Origin: Paracoccaceae bacterium
GTDB lineage: Bacteria; Pseudomonadota; Alphaproteobacteria; Rhodobacterales; Rhodobacteraceae
Reading direction: 5' to 3'
DNA length: 50,640 bases
Assembly: GCA_027484915.1 (NCBI GenBank)
Contig: JAIXSA010000051.1
Location: 1-50,640 of the forward strand
Below are positions 41,336-49,635 of the stretch, in pieces (the first letter of the stretch is position 1; every line of letters starts with the position of its first letter). The notes under the pieces are model-generated. The model did not search any database. It saw only the letters and a program-made list of their open reading frames with translations, and had not been told where the DNA came from. A program made the position numbers and the translations under genes.

Positions 41336-42103
41336 TCAGGACATCAGCAGGGGAATGGCAGGCTCGGCCCGTTCCGGCCCCATCGCGGTATAGCCGCCGT
41401 CGACGCGGATATCGGTGCCGGTGATGAAGCTGGCCTCGTCCGAACACAGGAACAGCACCGCCGAAGCGACCTCTTCCGGGTTCGCCACACGGCCCAGCAG
41501 ATGGAAGGGTGCCGCCACGCTGTCGGTCTTGGCGCGATTGCCGTGGGTCAGCTGGTCCATGATGTTCGACCAGGTCCAGCCGGGGCTGACCGCGTTCACC
41601 CTGATGCCCTTCGGTGCCAGGTCCATCGCCTGATTGCGCGTCAGTTGCAGGATCGCGGCCTTCGACACCGGGTAAAGCCAGCGCCCCGTCTGCGCCACCC
41701 GCGACGAGATTGACCCGAAATTGACGATGGCCCCACGGTTCTTCGCCAGCTCCTCCTCCGCCGCCTGCATCAGCATGACCGAGCCCACGACGTTCACATC
41801 CAGGCTCTCCAGCCACTCGACGCGCGTCGAGGCCGCGCCGTTGTCCAGATAGGAGCAGGCCACGTTGACCAGGAAATCGATCCGTCCGAAGCGGTCCTTC
41901 GTCGCCTGCACCAGCGCCGCGATCTGGGCATCGTCGCGCAGGTCGCAGGGCTGGAAACCCACCCCTTCCGCGAATCCCCCGCCCTCGGCGATGTCGGCCA
42001 CCATGACCTTGGTGCCCGCTGCCACGAAGGCATCGACCACCGCCCGCCCAATCTTGGTGCAGCCGCCCGGCACGATGGCCACCTTTCCCTCCAACCCGCG
42101 CAT
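41336..42103 (-). CDS. SDR family oxidoreductase with altered cofactor motifs
   Basis: The 255-residue short-chain dehydrogenase retains the catalytic serine (GSISSR) and YPVSK, and the C-terminal GTDIRVDGGYTAMGP. Two structural motifs deviate: the cofactor loop reads VPGGCTKIG instead of VTGG...G.G, and NNAG is replaced by NVAC. It probably still binds NAD(P) but may use it differently. It leads a two-gene operon with the monooxygenase, so it may make or remove the carbonyl substrate. An AGGAAGAGG site precedes the ATG. Confidence 0.83.
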   Translation of the reverse strand: MRGLEGKVAIVPGGCTKIGRAVVDAFVAAGTKVMVADIAEGGGFAEGVGFQPCDLRDDAQIAALVQATKDRFGRIDFLVNVACSYLDNGAASTRVEWLESLDVNVVGSVMLMQAAEEELAKNRGAIVNFGSISSRVAQTGRWLYPVSKAAILQLTRNQAMDLAPKGIRVNAVSPGWTWSNIMDQLTHGNRAKTDSVAAPFHLLGRVANPEEVASAVLFLCSDEASFITGTDIRVDGGYTAMGPERAEPAIPLLMS

Positions 42104-42269
42104 CCTCTTCCTCCCGGCTATTCTTTGAATTTGAAGGAATTCTGAACGACCCGCCGAAGGGGTCTATCCGCCCGGCGCGCGGATTATCCGGAAAACGAAA
42201 AAATCGACGCCCGCCCGCGCCGGATTGCCGCAGGGCGTGTTAGCCTTGTCGCGGAAAGGCTAGGGCCGA

Positions 42270-43241
42270 ATGACCAGACCGCTGCTGCGCAACCACACGC
42301 TCTTTCACTCGCGCGACCTTGACGAGGCGCGGGAACGGGTCGCTGCCGTCTTCTGCCCGCACCGGCTGGAGACTTTGGGCGCCCGCAACCTGTTTGACGC
42401 CTGCCACCACCACCTGCCGGGCGAACGACTGTCGCTGAACTACATAGAATACGGCGCAAAGACCCTGATCGCGCCGGGCGAGCTGGGGAACTTCTACCTG
42501 TTGCAGATCCCGCTCGACGGCGGGGCCGAGATCACCAATGGCCGCCAGACCTACCTCTCCACTCCCGACCGCGCTGCGATCCTGAACCCGCATCTGCCCA
42601 CCCGCATGACGTGGGAGGAGGGGACTCGCCAGGTCCTGGTGCAGATTTCCCGCCGCGCGATGCAGGACCATCTGGCCGCCCAGCTTGGTGGCCCGTCAGA
42701 CCGCCCGCTGACCTTCGACGGACCGCTGGACATCTCCACCGGCCCCGGCGCGGCGCTGCGTCGGCTGGTCATGTGGCTGGTGGCCGAGACCGATGCCGGC
42801 CAGCCCCCGATCGGCCCCAGCCTGATGGCGCGGCAGATCGAAAGCACGCTCCTCTCCGGCCTCTTGGAGGCGCAGCACGACCATCAGGCCCAGCTTGCCC
42901 GCAGCCGCGCCGCCCCGCGCCCCCGCCACCTGCGGCTCGCGGAAAGCTTCATCGAGGCGCACCTGGACCAACCGATCACCATCGAGGACATGGCCCAGGT
43001 CGCCGGCATCTCGCCCCGCGCGCTGCAGCTTGCCTTCCGCGAACACCGCGGCACCACGCCCCTTGGCTTCTGGCGCGAGGCGCGGCTCGCGCGCGTCCAT
43101 GCCGACCTGCTGGCCGCCCCGCCCGGCACCCGCGTGACCGAGATCGCGCTCCGCTGGGGCTTCACCCATTTCGGCCGCTTCGCCGAACTTTACCGCGCCC
43201 GCTATGGCCTTTCGCCCCGCGACACGCTGAAAGCTGGCTAG
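42270..43241 (+). CDS. AraC-family transcriptional regulator
   Basis: The 323-residue protein has an N-terminal AraC-binding-like domain (cupin style, LNYIEYGAKTLIAPGELGNFYLLQIPL) and a C-terminal AraC/XylS double helix-turn-helix (AESFIEAHLDQPITIEDMAQVAGISPRALQLAFREHRGTTPLGFWREARLARVH, then EIALRWGFTHFGRFAELYRARYGLSPRDTL). It is divergent from the SDR-monooxygenase operon across a 166-bp gap, the likely site of control. Its stop overlaps the end of the convergent ureohydrolase gene by 4 nt. Confidence 0.9.
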   Translation: MTRPLLRNHTLFHSRDLDEARERVAAVFCPHRLETLGARNLFDACHHHLPGERLSLNYIEYGAKTLIAPGELGNFYLLQIPLDGGAEITNGRQTYLSTPDRAAILNPHLPTRMTWEEGTRQVLVQISRRAMQDHLAAQLGGPSDRPLTFDGPLDISTGPGAALRRLVMWLVAETDAGQPPIGPSLMARQIESTLLSGLLEAQHDHQAQLARSRAAPRPRHLRLAESFIEAHLDQPITIEDMAQVAGISPRALQLAFREHRGTTPLGFWREARLARVHADLLAAPPGTRVTEIALRWGFTHFGRFAELYRARYGLSPRDTLKAG

Positions 43242-44212
43242 AACACCAGCCCAGAGAACCGCGAGGGGTTCTGCGGCACGCCGGGCAGCACGCACAGCAT
43301 CTCGTACAGGAAGTTCGCCGCGATCAGCGCGGTGTTGCCCGACGGGTCATAGGGCGGCGAAACCTCGACCAGGTCGCAGCCGACAAGGTTCAACCCCGCG
43401 CAGCCCCGGATGATCTCCAGCCCCTGCCATGTCGACAGGCCCCCCGGCTCCACCGTCCCGGTGCCGGGCGCAAAGGCCGAATCCAGGCTGTCGATGTCAT
43501 AGGTCAGGTAGATCGGCGCATCACCGATCTTCTCCCGCACGATCTTCATCAAGGGCGTCAGCGACTTGTGCCAGCACTCTTCGGCCTGCACCACCGTCCA
43601 GCTCTTGTCGCGGCCCCAGTTGAAGTCGTCCGCCGCATAGCCCGTGGCGCGGAGGCCGATCTGGAACACCTTGTCGTTGATCAGGCAGCCATCCTCCCAG
43701 GCCCGGCGGAAGGGGCAGCCATGCGCGACTGTCTCGCCGAACATCGTGTCATTGATGTCGGCATGGGCATCGATATGGATCAGCGCGACCGGCCCGTGCC
43801 GCTCCTTGATCGCGCGCAGGATCGGCCAGGTCAGCGTGTGGTCCCCACCCAACGTCAGCGGGATCACCCCCTCGGCCAAGACCCCCCGGTAATGCGCGGT
43901 GATGATGTCCACGGTCTTCTTCAGATCAAACGTGTTGATCGGCACATCCCCCAGGTCCGCCACCTGCAGATGCTCGAACGGTGCCGCGCCTGTCGCCATG
44001 TTGTAGGGCCGGATCATCCGGGACTCATCCCGGATCTGCCGGGGTCCCAGCCGCGTGCCGGGGCGATTGCTGGTCCCGTGATCCATCGGGATGCCCAGAA
44101 ACGCCACATCCAGCCCCTTCGCACTGGTCGCCGCAGGCAAACGCATCATCGTCGCCGGTCCGCCGAAACGCGGCATCTCATTGCCGCCGAGGGGTTGGTT
44201 GAAACGGGTCAT
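43238..44212 (-). CDS. Ureohydrolase: agmatinase or guanidinobutyrase
   Basis: The 324-residue enzyme shows the binuclear manganese motifs of the arginase family: GGDHT, IHIDAHADIND and YDIDSLDSAFAPGTGTVEPGG. It hydrolyses a guanidino compound to urea and an amine or amino acid. The sequence with DHGTSNRPGTRLGPRQIR and MFGETVAHGCPFRRA fits agmatinase/guanidinobutyrase rather than arginase; the exact substrate needs assay. The start at 44212 gives MTRFNQPLGG; a frame 41 codons longer is spurious. Confidence 0.88.
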   Translation of the reverse strand: MTRFNQPLGGNEMPRFGGPATMMRLPAATSAKGLDVAFLGIPMDHGTSNRPGTRLGPRQIRDESRMIRPYNMATGAAPFEHLQVADLGDVPINTFDLKKTVDIITAHYRGVLAEGVIPLTLGGDHTLTWPILRAIKERHGPVALIHIDAHADINDTMFGETVAHGCPFRRAWEDGCLINDKVFQIGLRATGYAADDFNWGRDKSWTVVQAEECWHKSLTPLMKIVREKIGDAPIYLTYDIDSLDSAFAPGTGTVEPGGLSTWQGLEIIRGCAGLNLVGCDLVEVSPPYDPSGNTALIAANFLYEMLCVLPGVPQNPSRFSGLVF

Positions 44213-44277
44213 TGGGCGCGCTCCTTCTGGACGGCGCCAACCTTGCGCAGAACCGCCGGAACGGCAAGGGACCCCTC

Positions 44278-44342
44278 CTCGTTCGCCTTCGGCTCCTCGT
44301 CGGCAGCGCGCCCCAGCGAGGAGTGACGAAGTCATCGACGAG
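44278..44342. repeat. Imperfect palindromic repeat, copy B
   Basis: This element of about 65 bp pairs CTCGT with ACGAG, CTTCG with CGAAG and TCCTCG with CGAGGA. It starts 7 nt past the stop of the C13 peptidase gene on the minus strand and fills much of the 137-nt gap before the ureohydrolase gene. It closely resembles copy A at 6-69. Confidence 0.6.
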
Positions 44343-44349
44343 CGGCGGT

Positions 44350-45639
44350 TCAGCGCGCCAGCACCCGGTCCAGCACCGCCCCGATTTCAGACCCTTCGGA
44401 GATCTGCGGCAGGCTTGGCGTCAGCTCGTCCGCCAGTTCCTTGCGCGTCACATCCTCGACCGCCACGTGAAACGCGTTGCGCGGGTCGGGCTCGGCTCTA
44501 AGAGCCTTGTCAAAGAACGACTCCCCGAACTCCGTCCACTCCGCCCCATCGCGGCAACCGAACGAGGTCCGGTCCCCGCGCGCCGCCGTGATGACCAGCC
44601 TGTCCGGCGCGGCAATGTCGTCGATGAAGGATCCCGAATGGCACGCCGAGACCACGATCACCGCCGGGCCGATCCCGCTGTCGTCCAACATCTGACGGAA
44701 CTCCGGCGCGGTCAGGTCGGTCGTCCCGGCCTCGGCGAAGTCCAAGGAAAAGAGGTCCTCTTTCCCGTGCGAGGTCAGGAACAGGAAGGCCAGGTCCTCC
44801 GCCCCCTGCCGCTGGCCGATCTCCTTCAGCGCGCGGGCCAGGTTCGCCCGGTTCGCCATAGGATAGCGCATCGGATGGTCGTGGCTGTTCGCCAGCTTCA
44901 GCGTCCGCGCACCCGCGCCGTACTGCGCATCCAGAATGGCCGAGACATTCTCCACCTCGGTCAGGAACACCGACTGATCCTCGGTCCCGCCCAAAGCCAA
45001 CGCAAAGACATCCGTCTGACCCGGCACCTGCGGTGCCAACGCCGTCACCTGCTCTCCCATCAGCCGATCCTGCGCGGCATACAGCGCCTCGACATCGACG
45101 GGCGTGTAATCTTCGGCCCAGGCCGCATCCGGGAAAACGTAAAGCTCGTCGACGCTGAACCAGCGCAACGCCACCTCCTTCGTCCCCAGGAACACCACCG
45201 CCATTACAAGCCCCGCCCGCAGCCACTGCCGCGGCGGCGCGCGTAGAAGCCAGACCAGAAGTGCGATCTGCACCAGATGCGACAGATTGCGGATCAGGCT
45301 GACCCCCGCCTCGGTCTCGTAAAGCTGCGGCGCCTCGCGGAACAGCGTCCAAAGCGCCAGGTTCAGCACCGCGACCAGCAGGAACAGCAGCGTCACCATC
45401 CGCGCCAGAAGGTCCATCCGCCTGACCAGCGCCAGCCCGATCACCAGCCCGGCGACCACCACCGCGCTTTGCGCCACGGCCACCTGCACGCCCCAAAGGG
45501 ACAGCTCGCCCCCCGGCCCGAATGCCCCCACCTGCGCCGCATATTCCGCCAGCCACGACAATAAGATCGCCGCCAACGCCACCAGCGCGGGGCGGGCGGG
45601 GCTCTTGTGCTCAACCGTCAACGATTCTGTCGATTCCAT
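44350..45639 (-). CDS. Membrane-anchored C13 (legumain-like) cysteine peptidase
   Basis: The 429-residue protein has four or five hydrophobic helices in the first 155 residues, then a soluble caspase-fold domain. The catalytic dyad of clan CD is visible: histidine 291 in FLFLTSHGKEDLF and cysteine 333 in VIVVSACHSGSF. The spacing and motif style fit Peptidase C13 (legumain/GPI-transamidase type), which cut after asparagine or aspartate in eukaryotes; bacterial targets are largely unknown. It lies upstream of the ureohydrolase on the same strand, with a repeat element in between. Confidence 0.82.
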   Translation of the reverse strand: MESTESLTVEHKSPARPALVALAAILLSWLAEYAAQVGAFGPGGELSLWGVQVAVAQSAVVVAGLVIGLALVRRMDLLARMVTLLFLLVAVLNLALWTLFREAPQLYETEAGVSLIRNLSHLVQIALLVWLLRAPPRQWLRAGLVMAVVFLGTKEVALRWFSVDELYVFPDAAWAEDYTPVDVEALYAAQDRLMGEQVTALAPQVPGQTDVFALALGGTEDQSVFLTEVENVSAILDAQYGAGARTLKLANSHDHPMRYPMANRANLARALKEIGQRQGAEDLAFLFLTSHGKEDLFSLDFAEAGTTDLTAPEFRQMLDDSGIGPAVIVVSACHSGSFIDDIAAPDRLVITAARGDRTSFGCRDGAEWTEFGESFFDKALRAEPDPRNAFHVAVEDVTRKELADELTPSLPQISEGSEIGAVLDRVLAR

Positions 45640-45846
45640 GGGTTGAGTTCAAATCCAAGAAACAGGCAACACTGCGGCAATGCGGTGGAAAGCCCCTGGC
45701 AGCAAGACCTGCGAGCAATCTGCTGGCGCACCGATCCCGCCCAATACCGACCCCATGTCGTTTTCTGACGCCAAAGGTCGGGTGGACTTGCCCGCTTTCC
45801 CCCGCCTCTGGCAGATAGGGGCAAACCTATTGCGGGAGTCCCTTCC

Positions 45847-48345
45847 ATGAAAACCCACGTCAAGGCCCTCGTCGTCGGCGGCGGCGCAGTCGGCACCGGG
45901 ATCGCCTACCACCTGGCCAAGGCCGGATGGGACACCATGCTGGTCGAGCGGGACGAGCTGACCGCCGGCTCCACCTGGCACGCCGCGGGCCTGTTGCCCC
46001 TCTTCAACATGAGCTACGCGACGACCCACATCCACAAGTACTCGGTCGACTTCTACAAGGGGCTGGAGGCCGAGACGGGCCTCAATCCCGGCTTCTACGT
46101 CGTCGGAAACCTGCGCATGGCCCAACACCAGCAGCGCATGGACGAATACATGCTCTACTCCTCGGTCGCCGAAACCGCCGGGGTCTACCACGAGTTCCTG
46201 ACGCCGAAAGAGATCAAGGACCGCTGGCCGCTCGTCCGGACCGAAGACCTGATCGGCGCGCTCTACCACCCGCAGGACGGCTACATCAATCCGGCCGACG
46301 TGACGCAGGCGATGGCCAAGGGCGCGCGGCAGCTGGGTGCGACCATCGAACGGAAAATCCAGGTCGACGGCTACCGCTGGACCGGGTCGGAATGGATCGT
46401 CTCCTGCACCCGGCTTGAAGAAAAAGGCGGCATGCTCGTCGCCACCGAAGACAAGTTCGACATAACCGCCGAACATGTCGTCACCGCCACCGGCAACCAT
46501 GCCCAGCGCACCGCCAAGCTCCTCGGCATCAAGACCCCCGCCGTCGTCGTCGAACACCAGTACATCGTGACCGAGCCCGACCCGGCCCTCGTCGAATGGC
46601 GCAAGACCAACCCGCAGCACCCGGTCCTCCGTGACGCCGACGCCAAGTGGTACGTCCGCGAAGAACGCGGCGGCTGGATCCTTGGCCCCTACGAAAAAGG
46701 CGCCCCGGCCCGCTTCCAGTATGGCGTCCCCGACAGCTTCCGCGCCGACCTCTTCCCGCTCGACCTCGAACGGATCGAGCAGGAATACATGTCCTTCATC
46801 CACCGGATCCCGTCCTCGGAAACCGTGGGCCTCAAGGACGATTACAACGGCCCGATCTGCTACACCCCCGACGGCAACCCGCTGGTCGGCCCGGCCCCGG
46901 GCCTGCGCAACATGTGGCTGGCCGAGGGCTTTTCCTTCGGCATCACGGCGGCGGGCGGCACCGGCTACTACCTTGCCCAGCTGATGACCCAAGGAGAGGC
47001 CGAGATCGACATGGCCTCCCTCGATCCCAAGCGCTTCGGCGGCTGGATGACCACGGAATACGCCTCGCGCAAGAATGAGGAGTGCTATGACCACGTCTTC
47101 ATCCTGCACCACCCCGATGAGGAGCGCGAAGCCTGCCGCCCCCTCCGCACCGCCCCCGCCTATGACCGGCAGAAGGAAATGGGCGCGCAGTTCGGCCAGG
47201 TGAACGGCTGGGAACGCCCGAACTACTACGGCCCGAAGGATGCCCCTGCCGACTTCGACCACAACTCCCGCAGCTTCCGGCGCGGCGACTGGTGGCAGTA
47301 TGCCAAGGCCGAGGCCGAAGCTGTCCGCAACACCGTCGGCATCATCGACGCCAGCGCCTTCACCAAGCACCTGGTGCGCGGCCCCGGCGCCACCGCTTTC
47401 CTCGACCACTTCACCTGCAACAAGCTGCCGAACGTGGGCCGGATCAACCTGACATACGCGCTGACCGACCACGGCACGACGCGGACCGAATACACCATCG
47501 TCCGCCTGAAACAGGACGAATACTACCTGATCTCCGCTGGCGCCTGGACGGCCTACGACTACGACTTCCTGCAAAAATCCGCCGACGACTGGATGGCGGC
47601 GGGCAAAGGCCACATCGACATCCACGACGTGACCACCCAGTGGGGCGTCTATGCGCTGGCCGGCCCCAACGCCCGCGCCCTTCTGAAGGACATCGTCAAG
47701 GACGCCGACCCCGACACCGTCCTGTCGAACAAGCGCTTCCCCTGGCTGTCCTACCGCGACATCGAGCTTGGCATGTGCCCCGTCCGCGCCGTCCGCGTGG
47801 CCTATACCGGCGAGCTTGGCTGGGAACTCCACTACCCGATCGAATTCGGCCGCTACCTCTGGGACCTGATCTGGTCGGTGGGCGAGAAGCACGGCCTCAA
47901 AGGCGTCGGCGCCCGCGCGCAGAACTGGCTGCGGCAGGAGAAATCCTACCGCGCCTTCGGCAACGAGCTTGGCCGCGACGCGACCCCGCTGGAGGCCGCA
48001 CTCGACCGCTTCGTCGACCTCACCAAGGACTTCCGCGGCAAGGAAAAGATGCTGGCAACCGGCATTCGGTCGAAATGTGTCACCCTCCTGATCGACGGGC
48101 CTTCGGACACCGACCCGTGGGGAAAAGAGGCGATCATCCATGACGGCATCAAGGTCGGTCGCCTGACCTCGGGCGGCTACTCGGTCGCCTTCGGCAAGCA
48201 GATCGGCATGGGCTATGTCCCCGCCGCGCTGGCGGAACCGGGCCAGAAGCTGAAGGTCAAGATCCAGCTCAAGGAATGGGACGCAGTCGTGACCGAAGAC
48301 AGCCCCTTCGACCCGACGAACGCCCGCATCCGCATCGACGGGTAA
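45847..48345 (+). CDS. Dimethylglycine/sarcosine dehydrogenase-like GcvT-family FAD oxidoreductase
   Basis: The 832-residue protein joins an N-terminal DAO-type FAD domain (ALVVGGGAVGTGIAYHLAKAGWDTMLVERD, then STWHAAGLLPLF, whose histidine is the covalent FAD site in this family) to a C-terminal GcvT-type tetrahydrofolate domain (NTVGIIDASAFTKHLVRGPGA, YTGELGWELHYP, PFDPTNARIRIDG). Such enzymes oxidatively demethylate N-methylated amino acids and pass the one-carbon unit to folate. The exact substrate (dimethylglycine, sarcosine or other) is uncertain. The 207-bp gap before it has no other gene. A GGGAGTCC site precedes the ATG. Confidence 0.9.
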   Translation: MKTHVKALVVGGGAVGTGIAYHLAKAGWDTMLVERDELTAGSTWHAAGLLPLFNMSYATTHIHKYSVDFYKGLEAETGLNPGFYVVGNLRMAQHQQRMDEYMLYSSVAETAGVYHEFLTPKEIKDRWPLVRTEDLIGALYHPQDGYINPADVTQAMAKGARQLGATIERKIQVDGYRWTGSEWIVSCTRLEEKGGMLVATEDKFDITAEHVVTATGNHAQRTAKLLGIKTPAVVVEHQYIVTEPDPALVEWRKTNPQHPVLRDADAKWYVREERGGWILGPYEKGAPARFQYGVPDSFRADLFPLDLERIEQEYMSFIHRIPSSETVGLKDDYNGPICYTPDGNPLVGPAPGLRNMWLAEGFSFGITAAGGTGYYLAQLMTQGEAEIDMASLDPKRFGGWMTTEYASRKNEECYDHVFILHHPDEEREACRPLRTAPAYDRQKEMGAQFGQVNGWERPNYYGPKDAPADFDHNSRSFRRGDWWQYAKAEAEAVRNTVGIIDASAFTKHLVRGPGATAFLDHFTCNKLPNVGRINLTYALTDHGTTRTEYTIVRLKQDEYYLISAGAWTAYDYDFLQKSADDWMAAGKGHIDIHDVTTQWGVYALAGPNARALLKDIVKDADPDTVLSNKRFPWLSYRDIELGMCPVRAVRVAYTGELGWELHYPIEFGRYLWDLIWSVGEKHGLKGVGARAQNWLRQEKSYRAFGNELGRDATPLEAALDRFVDLTKDFRGKEKMLATGIRSKCVTLLIDGPSDTDPWGKEAIIHDGIKVGRLTSGGYSVAFGKQIGMGYVPAALAEPGQKLKVKIQLKEWDAVVTEDSPFDPTNARIRIDG

Positions 48346-48346
48346 C

Positions 48347-48413
48347 CGATTTCTTCGAAGAAATCGTGTCGGAGCCTTCAAAGGCTCCGGCCCGAAATTT
48401 TCGAAGATTTCGG
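48347..48413. repeat. Triple back-to-back hairpin repeat, copy 2
   Basis: Starting 2 nt after the dehydrogenase stop, three palindromes follow: CGATTTCTTCGAAGAAATCG (48347-48366, perfect), CGGAGCCTTCAAAGGCTCCG (48370-48389, 9-bp stem), and an imperfect 22-nt palindrome at 48392-48413 centred on TTCGAAG. Order, sizes and the first two sequences match the block at 17037-17104; the third hairpin keeps its centre but differs in its arms. Confidence 0.8.
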
Positions 48414-48493
48414 CGCCCTGAACTGCGGGCGGATTGCAGCCATGTCCGGCCCGCCCGCCTTGAAGCGTGACACGGACAACCCATCTTAATCCG

Positions 48494-48811
48494 ATGGCCG
48501 CCAAACAAAGACGGGAACGCAGGTTCCAACGACAGTTCGACGCGCTGGGGCGCCTCGTCCCACCCCTGCGCGGCCCCATGTCCACGTTGAGGCAAGATAG
48601 CTGGTTTCCCATCCGCTTCCCGGTGGCGCTTCTTCTGATTGCAGGCGGCGTCTTTTCCTTCCTGCCGGTCCTCGGCATCTGGATGCTCCCGCTGGGCCTT
48701 CTCCTTCTGGCCGTGGACCTACCGATCCTGCGTGGTCCGATTTCCGCCGTTGTCATCCGGGCACGAAGAAAGGGCCGCTTGCTGGCACATCGCTGGAAGC
48801 GCAAACACTAG
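48494..48811 (+). CDS. Small two-helix membrane protein (tandem paralogue 1)
   Basis: No family was recognised in this 105-residue protein. It opens with a basic region (RRERRFQRQFDALGRLVPPLRGP), followed by the hydrophobic hairpin WFPIRFPVALLLIAGGVFSFLPVLGIWMLPLGLLLLAVDLP, and a basic C-terminus. Both ends are strongly positive, so they should lie in the cytoplasm. It is homologous along its whole length to the next gene. The start at 48494 gives MAAKQRRERR; an ATG nine codons earlier is possible. Confidence 0.75.
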   Translation: MAAKQRRERRFQRQFDALGRLVPPLRGPMSTLRQDSWFPIRFPVALLLIAGGVFSFLPVLGIWMLPLGLLLLAVDLPILRGPISAVVIRARRKGRLLAHRWKRKH

Positions 48812-48866
48812 CCGCCGTCGTATCCCTGTTATGACCGCGTGCTAACAGCCTCACAGAGGTCAGGGC

Positions 48867-49172
48867 ATGTCACGGCGCGAGCGGAGGTTTCACCGGCAGT
48901 TCCACGCGCTGGAACGCCTGGTCCCGCAATTGCGGGCCCCACTCACGCACCTACGCCGCGACCGCTGGTTTCCCCTCCGCTTTCCGCTGGCGCTGCTTCT
49001 GACCGTTGGCGGCCTGTTCTGGTTCCTGCCGATCCTGGGCCTATGGATGCTCCCGGCTGGGCTCCTCCTCCTCGCCATCGACCTGCCGCATCTGCGCGGG
49101 CCGATCTCGGCAGCGATCATCCTGGGACGCCGGACCAGCCAACGCTGGCTGCGACGCTGGCGCAGGCGTTAG
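48867..49172 (+). CDS. Small two-helix membrane protein (tandem paralogue 2)
   Basis: This 101-residue protein is a close relative of the preceding one: RRERRFHRQFHALERLVPQLRAP, then WFPLRFPLALLLTVGGLFWFLPILGLWMLPAGLLLLAIDLP, RGPISAAIILGRR and a basic tail. The gap between the two genes is 55 nt and has an AGAGGTCAGGG site. The FLPILGLWMLPAGLLLLAIDLP hairpin recalls small PGPGW-type transmembrane proteins, but this is only a resemblance. Its stop overlaps the end of the convergent ArsR gene. Confidence 0.75.
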   Translation: MSRRERRFHRQFHALERLVPQLRAPLTHLRRDRWFPLRFPLALLLTVGGLFWFLPILGLWMLPAGLLLLAIDLPHLRGPISAAIILGRRTSQRWLRRWRRR

Positions 49173-49498
49173 TCCTCCTCGGTCAGTTCCTGCTCCAGGA
49201 ACCGCTCGAAGGCGTCAAGGTCCAGGGGATCGACCTGCCCGAAGGCCCGCATCCACACCGTCGCCTCGCGCATCGCCTCGGGTTCCAGCTTGCACCAGAT
49301 CACCCGACCGCGCTTTTCGCGGCTGATGAGGCCAGCGTCCGACAGGACCGCCAGGTGTTTGGAAATCGCCGCCAGACTCATCGCGAAGGGTTCGGCCACG
49401 TCGGTGACGGCCATGTCGTCCTCCAGCAGCATGGCAAGGATCGCCCGCCTCGTCGGGTCGGCCAAGGCGGCAAAGACGGCATCCAGTCGGTCGGTCAT
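49169..49498 (-). CDS. ArsR-family transcriptional regulator
   Basis: The 109-residue protein has the ArsR winged helix: LDAVFAALADPTRRAILAMLLEDDMAVTDVAEPFAMSLAAISKHLAVLSDAGLISREKRGRVIWCKLEPEAM. No metal-binding ELCVCDL motif is present, so it is not a classical arsenic sensor; it fits the group often paired with SRPBCC (AHSA1) proteins, though no such partner is adjacent. The start at 49498 gives MTDRLDAVF; longer frames cross its operator-like palindrome. Confidence 0.88.
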   Translation of the reverse strand: MTDRLDAVFAALADPTRRAILAMLLEDDMAVTDVAEPFAMSLAAISKHLAVLSDAGLISREKRGRVIWCKLEPEAMREATVWMRAFGQVDPLDLDAFERFLEQELTEED

Positions 49499-49529
49499 GG
49501 AGGGACTATCCAGCGGCCCCCAGCAATCG

Positions 49530-49545
49530 TCAACCGCGGGGTTGA
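49530..49545. promoter_or_regulatory. Probable ArsR-type operator
   Basis: TCAACC-GCGG-GGTTGA is an inverted repeat with perfect 6-bp arms, 31 nt upstream of the ArsR start codon. CAACC/GGTTG arms are common in operators of this ArsR subgroup (recalled). Autoregulation is the simplest reading. Confidence 0.6.
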
Positions 49546-49635
49546 ATATGGGAAAGCGCCGCCCTGCGGCAATCGGGCCCAAGTCCGTCGGCCAAAGCAC
49601 CATGATTCCAATAACATAGGCCGTGTCCTGCACCC

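Noticed and set aside
43238-44335. Longer ureohydrolase starting at 44335
   Set aside because: The extra 41 residues run through repeat copy B and are low-complexity; MTRFNQPLGG at 44212 is the natural N-terminus.
45649-48804. 1051-codon open frame opposite the dehydrogenase gene
   Set aside because: It is an antisense shadow of a high-GC gene. The plus-strand product has clear FAD and GcvT motifs; the antisense product has none.
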